Assembly: GCA_963699305.1 (NCBI GenBank)
Contig: OY969431.1
Location: 248,001-312,000 of the forward strand
Length of the DNA: 64,000 nucleotides
DNA from: JBGQAS01 sp963699305
GTDB taxonomy: Bacteria; Chloroflexota; Anaerolineae; Anaerolineales; Anaerolineaceae
Direction of reading: 5' to 3'
How positions within the stretch are numbered: position 1 is the stretch's first letter; every line of letters begins with the position of its first letter. The notes under the pieces are model-generated. The model made no database searches, was not told where the DNA came from, and worked only from the letters and a program-made list of their open reading frames with translations. Shown one piece after another: positions 26,515 through 35,826 of this stretch. Position numbers and translations under genes: made by a program.

Positions 26515-27402
26515 CTACTCATATACCACCCAGCGTTTTTCAACTTGGAAATAGATGACCATTAACACCACGATGATCACCGCCAGGATGATCGCCTGTG
26601 CTGCGGCGCCGCCCATGTTGAACCACCTCCAGCCATTGCGGTAAATGGAAAACACCACTACCGGGATGGAGCTGTCTCCGTTCCCTCTGCGTGTGAGCAT
26701 GTAGATGTATTCGAAAGCCTGGAATCCGTTGATGGTGGAAATCAATGTTTGGAAGAATATGCTGGGTGTGATCAGGGGCAGGGTGATATGCCAGAATTTT
26801 TTCCAATCGCTGGCTCCATCCACCGTTGCGGCTTCGTAATATTCGCGTGGTACAGCTTGCAGACCTGCCAGGAATATCACCATTCCCTCTCCGATGGCGC
26901 CCCATACGTTGGCGATCACCACGGATATCATCACCAGGTTAGTTCCCAGCCAATTAACAGGTTTTCCTCCAAACAGCATGATGGCTGTGTTGAGAAGCCC
27001 GTTGGGATTGGCGTACAGCCAACTAAAGATCAGACTCACCGCTACCGCGGAAGTGATGGACGGGAGAAAAAATAGAGTCCTGAATAATCCAACCCCCCAA
27101 ATTTTTCGGTTAAGTAATAACGCGACGAGTAGGGAAATGACGATCACGCCGGGAACATACATAAAAGTAAAAACGAGGGTGTTCTTGAGGGCATTCAGGA
27201 ATTCCGGTTTTGTTAATGCATCGATAAAATTGGAGAACCCAGCCCAGGTTGGGCTGGAAACGATATCCCAGTGCAACAAGCTGATAGCGACACTAGCGAT
27301 CAGAGAACCGAACGTTCCAAAGATCAGACCGATGACCGTTGGCGCTAGCAGGATCCATAACCAGATTTTTTCCTTACCGAGTGGTTTTAAACCAAGTTCC
27401 AT
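26515..27402 (-). CDS. Sugar ABC transporter permease, MalF type
   Basis: The start at 27402 gives 295 residues, normal for a CUT1 permease. Starting at 27468 would run into the hairpin between this gene and the binding-protein gene. There are six or so membrane helices. The EAA loop is REYYEAATVDGASDWKKFWH followed by ITLPLITPSIFF. It forms a channel with the next permease for oligosaccharide uptake. Confidence 0.9.
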   Translation of the reverse strand: MELGLKPLGKEKIWLWILLAPTVIGLIFGTFGSLIASVAISLLHWDIVSSPTWAGFSNFIDALTKPEFLNALKNTLVFTFMYVPGVIVISLLVALLLNRKIWGVGLFRTLFFLPSITSAVAVSLIFSWLYANPNGLLNTAIMLFGGKPVNWLGTNLVMISVVIANVWGAIGEGMVIFLAGLQAVPREYYEAATVDGASDWKKFWHITLPLITPSIFFQTLISTINGFQAFEYIYMLTRRGNGDSSIPVVVFSIYRNGWRWFNMGGAAAQAIILAVIIVVLMVIYFQVEKRWVVYE

Positions 27403-27434
27403 GGAGTTATCCTGGATTACAAATGGTATAAGTG

Positions 27435-27472
27435 AAAAAATGCTGTTGGGTGCAGGATTATCCTGCACCCAA
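27435..27472 (-). terminator. Intra-operon terminator or attenuator after the binding-protein gene
   Basis: TTGGGTGCAGGAT (27446-27458) and ATCCTGCACCCAA (27460-27472) form a perfect 13-bp stem. On the minus strand six T residues follow within six bases of the stem. It lies between the solute-binding protein stop and the first permease. Such hairpins usually let the binding protein be made in excess by partial termination or by protecting the upstream mRNA end. Confidence 0.8.
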
Positions 27473-27482
27473 CGTGAAAAAG

Positions 27483-28751
27483 TTACTCAACGGAAGAAAG
27501 TACTTCGTCGGCTGCGGGTTTTATCTCATCCAATACCGCGTCAATGGTATTTTCACCGAGCCAGACGGGGATAAGGCTGTCACCGACTACACTTGCCCAT
27601 TGGTCATATCCTTTAAAGACAGGTTTCATATGTGCATAGGAAAGTGCATCCACAAAGACCTGTTGGTTAAGTGAAAAATCGGGTTGGTTAAGAAAAGTAT
27701 CGCTTTCGGCTATTGCTTTTACAGCCGGTACGGCAAATCCGAGCTTCACCAGCTTGGTCTGACCTTCCGTGCTGAGGACGTACTTGATGAATTTCCACGC
27801 CTCATCCGGATGAGCAGCGTTTTTGGCAATGACAAAACCTGCGCTGTTTACGCTCGTCGCCTGACCTTCGGGTCCAGTTGGCATGGGAGCGACATCAAAC
27901 GCGAACCCGCGTGAAGCATATTGAGGGACCGCCCAGTGTCCCATGGTTGCCATTGCAGCCACACCAGCATCGAATGGATCACCGCCAAATTGTGCTGATT
28001 CATCGGGATTTGGAATGGATTTGTCCTCGACCATCATGGAATTGATGAAATGCCAGGCATCGCGAGCCTTGCCTTCGGTCAACAGTGTCTGGGTGTGATC
28101 CTCGCTGATGATCTCTCCGCCAAAAGCCCAAATGGCCTCGCTCCAGAATAATTCCATATCCCATAGGTCGGTTGAGAATCCCCATTGATCGGTTACACCA
28201 TCGCCATTGGTATCCTTGGTCAAAGCTTTCGCCACTTCACGCAGTTTGTCATACGTCCAGGTGCCATCGGGATAAGCCTGTCCAGCAGCATCGAACATTT
28301 CTTTGTTATAGAAAAGGACGATGGTCTGGCAGTCACGCGGCAAGCCAAAATAACCTTTGTCGGTCTCGTAGGCTTTGACTGTGACCGGATACAACCCGTT
28401 AAATAGTTCGGGGTCTGTATCAATATAAGACTGCAGACTCAGCAATGTATCACGGGAATACCAATCCATGAATAGCGGTGCATCCATGGCGAACAGATCG
28501 GGTGGGGTATTTGCTGCATACAGGGTGCTCAATTTTTCCCAATACGAGTCCCAATCGGCAACGTCCATACTGACAGTGATGGTTGGGTTCTTGGCTGTGA
28601 AATCATCCGCCACTGATTGCCACACCGCGAGTTCTTCGGGTGATCCCCACATCATCACTTTGATTTCCACCGGACCTCCGGCAGTCTTTCCTCCACATGC
28701 CGTAAGGATAAACGCAACGATCAAACATATTGCCACAATCTTGAATTTCAT
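27483..28751 (-). CDS. Extracellular sugar-binding lipoprotein of an ABC importer
   Basis: This 422-residue protein has a signal peptide ending in the lipobox LTACGG, so it is a lipid-anchored binding protein of the family 1 (CUT1) type. EIKVMMWGSPEELAVW starts the mature domain. TWTYDKLREVAKALTKDTNG and SAGFVIAKNAAHPDEAWKFI are typical. It would capture oligosaccharides released by the GH114 enzyme. AGGAGGAG precedes the start. The gene is separated from the permeases by a strong hairpin. Confidence 0.92.
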   Translation of the reverse strand: MKFKIVAICLIVAFILTACGGKTAGGPVEIKVMMWGSPEELAVWQSVADDFTAKNPTITVSMDVADWDSYWEKLSTLYAANTPPDLFAMDAPLFMDWYSRDTLLSLQSYIDTDPELFNGLYPVTVKAYETDKGYFGLPRDCQTIVLFYNKEMFDAAGQAYPDGTWTYDKLREVAKALTKDTNGDGVTDQWGFSTDLWDMELFWSEAIWAFGGEIISEDHTQTLLTEGKARDAWHFINSMMVEDKSIPNPDESAQFGGDPFDAGVAAMATMGHWAVPQYASRGFAFDVAPMPTGPEGQATSVNSAGFVIAKNAAHPDEAWKFIKYVLSTEGQTKLVKLGFAVPAVKAIAESDTFLNQPDFSLNQQVFVDALSYAHMKPVFKGYDQWASVVGDSLIPVWLGENTIDAVLDEIKPAADEVLSSVE

Positions 28752-28826
28752 GATCTCCTCCTGAAATTGAATTTAAAATACGGATTTGTTTGAAAAATGC
28801 AGAACTGTATAATATCCACCTCCTTT

Positions 28827-29861
28827 TTATAACCTGACGACCGCATCCAGATTTTTTGGTTTATCGGGATCGAGCCCTTTGTTGATGGCATGGTGATAAG
28901 CCATCAGTTGACCGAAGGGAAGATAAAGCATATTACGTAAAAGATCGGAAACATGCGAGTGGAACGAAACATCCATTTCCGCTTCACCGATCGTCAGGAT
29001 CCTGGCTCCCTGAACCTTCATCTCTTCCAGCACAGCCAGTTCGTGCCCTTGCTGCGCATTGGAAACCAATCCTGTAATGAGGGTGGTATCGGTTACCATC
29101 GATTTTGGTCCATGGCGGAATTCCATAAAGTGAAAGGCTTCACTGAAACTAAGCGACATTTCCTTCATCTTTAAATTGAGTTCACACGCCAGACCGTAGC
29201 GTGTGCCGGAGCCTAAAAAATAATAACGGTCAAACTTCGTATTCATTCCCAAATCCGATGCAAGTCCCTCGTAATTTTCTAGCAGGTGACTTCCAATATC
29301 CGGTAACTCCTTCATTTCCTCGACCATTTTTTGTTGATGTGTCGCAGTGTATGCGAGTACCATGGTGGCTAAGAACAAGGTGCTGAATGCGCGTGTTTGG
29401 GCGATGCTTTGTTCCTGTCCCGAAGGCAGGATCACATTTACGTCGCCGCACTTCGCCAACGGCATATCGGGATAGCAGGAGAGAGTAAGGATTGTTCCAC
29501 CGTTATTCTTGCGAAATTGCTCGCAAGCATGCAGGGTTTCTGTCGTCTCACCTGAACGACTTACCGGCACCAGCAGGGCTTTTCCTTTGGGGGTAAACGC
29601 GTTGGCAGTCAACCACAATTCTGATGCAGGCATCCCGCGCACTTTTTCCCCGGTCACCTCTTGGAAAAATGCCGCTGCCGCAAGGGATAAATAATAGGTT
29701 GATCCGCAGCCTGTAAAAATGACCTCTTCAAAAGAATGTTTCCGCATCAGGGTATCAATTTCCTCATGCTGTGAATTTAGGAGATTCAAGGCATTTTCCC
29801 ATGCCTTGGGTTGGCTGAGGATTTCTGCATGTGTGAATTTTCCTTTAGTCTCTACCATCAC
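28827..29861 (-). CDS. SIS-domain sugar-phosphate isomerase/deaminase (AgaS-like)
   Basis: This 344-residue protein has two SIS domains: TGCGSTYYLSLAAAAF with VSRSGETTET, and LGSGTRYGLACELNLK with FRHGPKSM. It resembles the isomerase half of GlmS without the glutaminase part, as in AgaS and FrlB-type deaminases. In this operon, conversion of galactosamine-6-phosphate to tagatose-6-phosphate plus ammonia is the best fit. The choice between GalN-6-P and other amino-sugar phosphates is by context. It overlaps the amidohydrolase stop by 4 bases. Confidence 0.85.
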   Translation of the reverse strand: MMVETKGKFTHAEILSQPKAWENALNLLNSQHEEIDTLMRKHSFEEVIFTGCGSTYYLSLAAAAFFQEVTGEKVRGMPASELWLTANAFTPKGKALLVPVSRSGETTETLHACEQFRKNNGGTILTLSCYPDMPLAKCGDVNVILPSGQEQSIAQTRAFSTLFLATMVLAYTATHQQKMVEEMKELPDIGSHLLENYEGLASDLGMNTKFDRYYFLGSGTRYGLACELNLKMKEMSLSFSEAFHFMEFRHGPKSMVTDTTLITGLVSNAQQGHELAVLEEMKVQGARILTIGEAEMDVSFHSHVSDLLRNMLYLPFGQLMAYHHAINKGLDPDKPKNLDAVVRL

Positions 29862-30912
29862 CTGCCTGCTTTCGATATTTTTTCCGCATTTTCATAATAG
29901 ATTTTTCGCAGCACATTTTTCGGCAACGCCAACCCGTAAATTTGCCATCGCCCTTGGCTTGGGATTTCATCAGTCCCGTAATTGAAATATTCATCATCTG
30001 TTTCGAGGAACCGATACATTAAACGATACGTATCCACATCCGGTCCCATATCGGAGCCAAATAGGATCCGGTCAGAATATTTGGTGAAAAAGCGCTTTAC
30101 TGTGTACGGTTGTCGTCCGAGTTCGCCAACTCTTGCGGCGATATCCACGTAATAATTGGGACACCTTTCCAGCATCTCACCCACCCATTGCATGTTTTCA
30201 GCGTAACATCCGACATGTGCTCCGATGAAGGTGGTCTGTGTGTGGCGCATGACAAGATCACGCAGATCGGTCAGGATGGAAATAAAATTTGGAAAGGGTG
30301 GACTGGGGAATTGCCAGTCTGGATGCGCGTACAATTCCTCCCAGCGCTCGTTGCGACCGTCCAGCGGATCAAAGAACGCCACCGGGTCTGCTACGTGGAT
30401 CACCACGGGCATATGCAGTTCCCCGGCGGTCTCCCACAAGGGATCGAGCCTGCGGTCGTTTACCCTCACCAGCTTGTCCTTGGGGTCGCGTACTCCCAAC
30501 CCGAACTTTTTCCATACTTTTAACCCATCCGCACCGAGTTCCCGTTGAGCTGTTAACCGTTCTGCTGCCCATTCACCGAATGAATTGGGATGTTCCTTCC
30601 AGCCAGACCAATCCACACCTCCAAATACCCGGAACCTTTCCGGATGTTTTTGTTTAAATCTTCTAAATGATTTTCCAGAATTTCCTCACTCCACCCGCCG
30701 TCCAGGTCCCAATATTCCTTGATCCCTGCAGCATCCAACAACTCAATTAAATTTTCGGTAGGTTTTTGGTCCCAGCCGCCCCCATACGGGTCCATCAAGT
30801 GGTTGTGCGCATCGATGACCGGGAAGCGAGGTTTGTCCACCCGCGTCTCTTTTGTAACTAGTTTGGACATCGGCTTGAAATTCTGCAGCGGAAGGCGGGG
30901 TGGGTGGCTCAT
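29858..30912 (-). CDS. Amidohydrolase-family TIM-barrel hydrolase (frame broken once)
   Basis: The N-terminal frame (30912 inward) has FPVIDAHNHLMDPYGGG, the HxH metal ligands. The C-terminal frame has VVIHVADPVAFFDP, FIGAHVGCYAEN and RILFGSDMGPD, the remaining His and Asp ligands of the amidohydrolase-2 family. The join is at about 30656, in gtttaaatc: one more T on the coding strand gives a continuous FKQKHPERFRVFGGVDWSGW. The family includes lactonases, decarboxylases and hydrolases. A role in removing a substituent from the sugar is possible but not shown. Its start overlaps the end of the regulator gene. Confidence 0.75.
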
Positions 30913-31706
30913 GTGATGATTACCTCGATTCCCAGTTCCTTCAATTCGGCAATCACATCCTCGCTCGTTCTTCCGTCAGTGATGACGCTGTGGGCGGCGG
31001 TGATAGGCGCCACGAACACCGAGCTTACCCGGCTGAATTTGGTATGGTCGGCGACCAGGATGATCTTTGGGGCAATTCCCAGGATCGCCCGGTCCGTGGT
31101 GGTCTCCGGTAGGAAGTCGCTGGTGAAGCCATGCTTGGTATCCACCGCTCGCATCCCCAGGAACACCTTGTCCGCCCGGAACTCGCGGATGGCTTGCTCG
31201 GCGATATGCCCCACCATGGATAGCTCACTCTGCCGCAGCATCCCACCGATGACCATCAGCTCGATATGCGGGTGGTCGGCCAGTTCGTTCACCACCGGCA
31301 GCGAGTTGGTGATGACAGTGAGTTGGATATCCGACGGCAGCATGCGTGCGATCTCGCGCACGGTCGTCCCGCTGCCCAGGTAGATGGTCTCGCCTTCATG
31401 GATCATTGCCACCGCTTTTGCAGCGATGCGCTGTTTCTCGTCCACCTGCTCGCCGATGCGCTGTATCACCGGCGGCTCTTTGACCGCCTTGGTCAGCCGA
31501 AGGGCACCGCCGTGCGTGCGCCGCACCCACTGACCGTCCATCTCCTCCAGGTCGCGCCGGATGGTCGCCTCGCTCACGTTGAAAAGCGTGCTCAGCTCCG
31601 GCACGGTCATTTGTCCCCGCTCCTCCACCAGCCGCCGGATCTGGGAATGGCGTTCCACCTTTAAATATTGTGCGTTATTGTTTGTTTCGACTTCTTGCAT
31701 GTTCAT
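30909..31706 (-). CDS. DeoR/GlpR-family transcriptional regulator
   Basis: This 265-residue protein has an N-terminal winged helix (MTVPELSTLFNVSEATIRRD, then LEEMDGQWVRRTHGGA) and a sugar-phosphate sensing DeoRC domain with YLGSGTTVREIARML and LTVITNSLPVV. It heads the sugar operon and its stop overlaps the amidohydrolase start by ATGA. DeoR members usually repress and are released by a phosphorylated sugar, here perhaps a galactosamine or tagatose phosphate. The gene is noticeably more GC-rich than the rest of the operon. Confidence 0.9.
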   Translation of the reverse strand: MNMQEVETNNNAQYLKVERHSQIRRLVEERGQMTVPELSTLFNVSEATIRRDLEEMDGQWVRRTHGGALRLTKAVKEPPVIQRIGEQVDEKQRIAAKAVAMIHEGETIYLGSGTTVREIARMLPSDIQLTVITNSLPVVNELADHPHIELMVIGGMLRQSELSMVGHIAEQAIREFRADKVFLGMRAVDTKHGFTSDFLPETTTDRAILGIAPKIILVADHTKFSRVSSVFVAPITAAHSVITDGRTSEDVIAELKELGIEVIIT

Positions 31707-31719
31707 TTATGCTCGTTTG

Positions 31720-31752
31720 ATATCATTATAGAGAATTCCGATGATATTTCAA
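31720..31752 (-). promoter_or_regulatory. Candidate promoter and dyad for the DeoR sugar operon
   Basis: On the minus strand TTGAAA, a 16-base spacer and TATAAT lie just upstream of the regulator start. ATATCAT (31720-31726) and ATGATAT (31741-31747) form an inverted repeat across it, a possible DeoR operator. The match is suggestive only. Confidence 0.45.
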
Positions 31753-31845
31753 GCACCGATGAACATTTATTGCGAAATTTTAAGACACTTAATCTATTTT
31801 GCGCACTTTTCTCCTCTATCCATGACGTTAAAACCGCCATTGGGA

Positions 31846-31851
31846 TATAAT
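31846..31851 (+). promoter_or_regulatory. Candidate -10 box of the sigma/anti-sigma operon
   Basis: TATAAT sits 25 bases before the sigma factor ATG. The -35 region is poor, so other sigma factors may act here. Confidence 0.35.
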
Positions 31852-31875
31852 TTCTCCATTGCATCAAGGACCTCA

Positions 31876-32490
31876 ATGGACGAAGCAGTACTGATCACTT
31901 CCGCACGCAACGGCGACCTCGACTCCTTCAACAGCCTTGTATTGGCGCACCAGGAGCTGGCGTTCAACGTTGCCCTGCGCATGCTCAACGACGAGGACGC
32001 CGCCGAAGACGCCACCCAGACCGCCTTCATTTCCGCCTACCGCAACCTTGCCCAGTACCGCGGCGGATCCTTCCGCGCCTGGGTTCTGCGCATGGTGACC
32101 AACTCCTGTTACGACGAGCTGCGCCGCCGCCAGCGCCATCCCAGCCAGCCGCTCGAGCCGCAATCTTCCGAGGACGAGCAGGAGATCGACTCGCCAGCCT
32201 GGATGGCGGATGAGCACGCCGTCGACCCCGAGGAGGCCCTGGCGCAGCAGGAACTTGAGCATGCCATCCAGCACTGCCTGGAAAAACTGCCCCAGGAATT
32301 CCGCGCCGTGGTCGTCATGGTCGATCTCGAGGGGCTCGATTACTCCGAGGTTTCCGCCGCCGTGCGCACCCCGCTGGGCACCATCAAGAGCCGCCTGGCG
32401 CGCGCCCGTCTCAAACTCCGCGACTGCCTGCATCAGTTTGGGGAACTTTTACCCGAGAAGTTCCGTCTGCAGGATGAGGAGCAACCATGA
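31876..32490 (+). CDS. ECF-type RNA polymerase sigma factor
   Basis: The start at 31876 follows an AAGGA and gives 204 residues, normal for an ECF sigma. The frame is open from 31741, but that part covers the promoter. Region 2 has ALRMLNDEDAAEDATQTAFI and FRAWVLRMVTNSCYDELRRR. Region 4 has LEKLPQEFRAVVVMVDLEGL and AVRTPLGTIKSRLARARLKL. It directs polymerase to stress or envelope genes. It overlaps the anti-sigma gene by ATGA, so the pair is coupled. Confidence 0.9.
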   Translation: MDEAVLITSARNGDLDSFNSLVLAHQELAFNVALRMLNDEDAAEDATQTAFISAYRNLAQYRGGSFRAWVLRMVTNSCYDELRRRQRHPSQPLEPQSSEDEQEIDSPAWMADEHAVDPEEALAQQELEHAIQHCLEKLPQEFRAVVVMVDLEGLDYSEVSAAVRTPLGTIKSRLARARLKLRDCLHQFGELLPEKFRLQDEEQP

Positions 32491-33407
32491 AGCCCGTGAT
32501 CAGCCCGCGTGAGTGGGAAACCCTATCCGCCTACCTCGATGGACAACTTTCCGAAACCCGGAAGGCGGCGTTCGACCGGGAACTCGCCACGCGCCCTGAA
32601 CTGGATCTTGCCCTCCGTGAGTTGCAAAAGCTTAAGCTCATCCTCCACAGTGTTCCGTTGCGTAAAGTCCGCCGCAACTTCATGGTCAAGCCGGGTGCGG
32701 TCAAAACCGCCCGCCTGCCCATTCTTGTACCCGTGTTCCGCACGGTTTCAGCCATTGCCGGTGTCGCCGTGGTGGCACTGCTCGCCATCGACCTGCTGCC
32801 CTCGCTCGCCTTCGGGGCAATGGCACCCAAGGCTGCCGCGCCCGCCTCGCTTGAAATGGCAACTGCCGCCGAAGATTCCGCCGCTGCTGAAGCTGCTCCC
32901 CAGATCATCATCTGGGAGGGGCAGGCAGCAAACCCGACCCTCTTACCGCTCGGTCTGGGCGGGGGCGGACCCGGATATGGCGGTGGTGGCGCAGAAGCTC
33001 CAACCACCAACTACGCCGGCATCCCCACGTCTACACCCATGTCACCTCCCGCCGCGATGCAGGTGGCACCGGAAGCCACGCAGTCTGCCGAGTCGTTCAC
33101 CAAGGCGGACCAGTTCCCCCAACCGACTGCCCAAGCCACAACTGAGCCAGCTGCCCTTGCCACCGAAGCGCCAGCTGAAGCCCCCGCCGAGGCTCCTGCC
33201 ACGGTCGGTCGCTCCGTCGGGTCGAGCCCAATCCTGGGCATCGCGCCCACCGAGCAGCAGGGTACCTTCACCTACACCGAACGGACGCTCGCGGAGCATC
33301 CTGCTGCCGCCGCCACCCTGCCGCTCACCCGCATCCTCGAGATCGGGCTGGGCGCGCTCGCCGTTGCCCTGGGTATCGCCGCGCTCGTCATCCGCAAAAG
33401 AGCCTGA
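32487..33407 (+). CDS. Membrane anti-sigma factor
   Basis: The N-terminal 45 residues (LSAYLDGQLSETRKAAFDRE) fit an anti-sigma helix bundle that lacks the Cys/His zinc site. Membrane helices are at about residues 81-105 and 280-300. Between them is a roughly 170-residue Ala/Pro/Thr/Gly-rich external segment with GLGGGGPGYGGGG. It would hold the sigma factor at the membrane. The two-helix layout with a long disordered loop is unusual for this class. Confidence 0.75.
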   Translation: MKPVISPREWETLSAYLDGQLSETRKAAFDRELATRPELDLALRELQKLKLILHSVPLRKVRRNFMVKPGAVKTARLPILVPVFRTVSAIAGVAVVALLAIDLLPSLAFGAMAPKAAAPASLEMATAAEDSAAAEAAPQIIIWEGQAANPTLLPLGLGGGGPGYGGGGAEAPTTNYAGIPTSTPMSPPAAMQVAPEATQSAESFTKADQFPQPTAQATTEPAALATEAPAEAPAEAPATVGRSVGSSPILGIAPTEQQGTFTYTERTLAEHPAAAATLPLTRILEIGLGALAVALGIAALVIRKRA

Positions 33408-33525
33408 GCGCGCATCCCCTCGACCGTCCTGCCATCTCCAGCCGGGGATGGCGTTTTAATTCCCGCCGCGTCACACATGCTATAATCACATAGAACAGGT
33501 ATTCAACGGAAACACGAAAGGGCAT

Positions 33526-35826
33526 ATGCCGCGCACCCGTAAACCATCCCGCACAACCTCCAAGTCCCAGCCGCGAACCCGGCGCACCAGCAAGAGCCTC
33601 AACCTGCTGCCCTGGGAGTGGAAGATCTCGCCCGAACACCGCCTCGACATCACCGGCGGCATCCTCACCTTCCTCGGGCTGCTGACCTTTGTAGGCATGC
33701 TCGCCGCCACCAAGGGCAGCGTGCTCGACATTGCCGTGCAGTGGCTGTACGCCTTTGCAGGGTATGCCGCCTTCCTGCTCCCGCTCACCTTTCTCATCAT
33801 CGGGCTGTGGCTCATCATCCGGCGCAGCCCGCGCATCCCGCAGCTATCCTTCACACGCTTCATCGGCATCGTGCTGTTGCTGCTGGCGCTGTTCACGCTG
33901 CTGTTCGTCATTTCCGGCGCATACGGGCAGGCCGTCAGCGGCTACCTGGGCATCTTCATCGGCGCAAGGCTCAAGCAGGGCTTCGGCGTGCTCGGCTCGC
34001 TGGTCATCCTGCTGGCGTGGCTGATCATCGCCCTCTCCGTCACGCTGGATGTCTCGGTGCCGGACCTGATCCGCAAGCTCGCGCCGCTTTTCGATAAAGC
34101 GCGCAAGCAGTGGGAAAAGGAAAAGGCGCTCGACGCCAAACCTTCCTCCGCACGCACCACCGCCCGCGAGGGACTCTCGCTGACCGAACTGCCCGGCGAC
34201 TTCAAGCCGCTGGATGACTCTGCAACTAAGCGCTCTGCCACCGGCATCCGCCTGCTGCCGCCCGTGCAGACCGCACAGCATTCAACTTCCACCCCGCGCC
34301 GACCGGAGCGCAAGCCATCCACCGAGATGGAAATGCCGGCCACCATCCAGCCCGCATCCCCGTGGGTGCTGCCATCCATCGAGGCCATCCTTGACCCCGC
34401 CATCGAGATCAAGCTGAAGACCGGTGTGGACGAGCAGCGCGCCCGCCTCATCGAGGAGACGCTCAAATCCTTCGGCGCGCCTTCCAAGATCGTCGAGATC
34501 CAGCGCGGACCCGTCGTCACGCTGTTCGGCGTGGAGCCCGAGTACACCGAATCCCGCCAGGGACGCACGCGCGTGCGCGTGGGTGCCATCGCCCGCCTTG
34601 CCGACGACCTTTCGCTGGCGCTGGCTGCCCGCATCCGCATCCAGGCGCCTGTGCCCGGTAAATCCTACGTGGGCATCGAGGTGCCCAACGCCGAGACCAG
34701 TATCGTCGCCCTGCGCGAGGTGATGGAATCGGAATCCTTCCGCAAGATCAAATCCAAACTTAAATTTGCGCTTGGCAAGGACGTGAGCGGCAAATCCATC
34801 GCCGCCGACCTGACCACCATGCCGCATTTGCTCATCGCCGGCACCACCGGGGCGGGCAAGAGCGTGTGCGTCAACGCCATCCTCGCCGGGCTGCTGCTGA
34901 TCAACGACCCCTCCGACCTCAAGCTGCTGCTGATCGACCCCAAGCGGGTGGAGCTGACCGGGTACAACGGCATCCCGCACCTGCTCGATAGGGTGGTGGT
35001 GGAAGCCGACAAGGTGCTGCAGGCGCTCAAGTGGATCACGCGCGAGATGGAGGCGCGGTACCGCAAGTTCAACGAGAACGGCGTGCGCAACATCCAGGAG
35101 TACAACTCGCGCAACCCCGAAAAGCTGCCCTTCATCGTGGTGGTCATCGACGAGCTCGCCGACCTGATGATGCTGGCGCAGCTGGAGACGGAAAAAGCGC
35201 TCACCCGCCTGGCGCAACTGGCGCGCGCCACCGGCATCCACCTCATCATCAGCACGCAGCGCCCCTCGGTGGATGTGCTCACCGGCATCATCAAAGCCAA
35301 CTTCCCCTCGCGCATCGCCTTCATGGTAGCATCCAACACCGATTCGCGCGTTATCCTGGACCAGCCCGGCGCCGAGCGCCTGCTCGGGCGCGGCGACATG
35401 CTCTTCCAGCCGCCGGATGCGCCCGCGCCGGTGCGGCTGCAAGGGGCGTACGTTTCGGATGCCGAGATCCAGCGCCTGGTGGAAACCTGGCGCACCAAGG
35501 CGCTCAACGCCAACCCCGAAGCCAAGGGGACCTTAACACCGGTCAGCATGATTCCAGATGGCATCCCGCTCAAGCAATCGGCGCTGTTTGCGGATGGCGA
35601 GGTTGGCAACGATGACCCCCTTTTAAATGAAGCCATCGAGCTTATCCGGCGGGAGGGCAGGGCGAGTATTTCCATGCTGCAGCGCAAGATGCGCATTGGG
35701 TATACGCGCTCGGCACGCATGATCGATAGGATCGAGGAGATGGGTATCATCGGACCCCAACAGCCAAACAGCCAGGTCCGTGAGGTATTGACATACGGAC
35801 AAGGGGCACCACCTAAGGAAGAATAA
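33526..35826 (+). CDS. ftsK: FtsK/SpoIIIE DNA translocase
   Basis: This 766-residue septal motor moves chromosome ends across the division site. After a basic N-terminus there are about four membrane helices (residues 45-185) and a short linker. The RecA-like motor has Walker A GTTGAGKSVCVN and Walker B FIVVVIDELADLMM, with HLIISTQRPSVDVLTGIIKA. The C-terminal gamma winged helix (SISMLQRKMRIGYTRSARM) reads polar DNA motifs. The gene is intact and GC-rich except for the last 300 bases. Confidence 0.95.
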   Translation: MPRTRKPSRTTSKSQPRTRRTSKSLNLLPWEWKISPEHRLDITGGILTFLGLLTFVGMLAATKGSVLDIAVQWLYAFAGYAAFLLPLTFLIIGLWLIIRRSPRIPQLSFTRFIGIVLLLLALFTLLFVISGAYGQAVSGYLGIFIGARLKQGFGVLGSLVILLAWLIIALSVTLDVSVPDLIRKLAPLFDKARKQWEKEKALDAKPSSARTTAREGLSLTELPGDFKPLDDSATKRSATGIRLLPPVQTAQHSTSTPRRPERKPSTEMEMPATIQPASPWVLPSIEAILDPAIEIKLKTGVDEQRARLIEETLKSFGAPSKIVEIQRGPVVTLFGVEPEYTESRQGRTRVRVGAIARLADDLSLALAARIRIQAPVPGKSYVGIEVPNAETSIVALREVMESESFRKIKSKLKFALGKDVSGKSIAADLTTMPHLLIAGTTGAGKSVCVNAILAGLLLINDPSDLKLLLIDPKRVELTGYNGIPHLLDRVVVEADKVLQALKWITREMEARYRKFNENGVRNIQEYNSRNPEKLPFIVVVIDELADLMMLAQLETEKALTRLAQLARATGIHLIISTQRPSVDVLTGIIKANFPSRIAFMVASNTDSRVILDQPGAERLLGRGDMLFQPPDAPAPVRLQGAYVSDAEIQRLVETWRTKALNANPEAKGTLTPVSMIPDGIPLKQSALFADGEVGNDDPLLNEAIELIRREGRASISMLQRKMRIGYTRSARMIDRIEEMGIIGPQQPNSQVREVLTYGQGAPPKEE

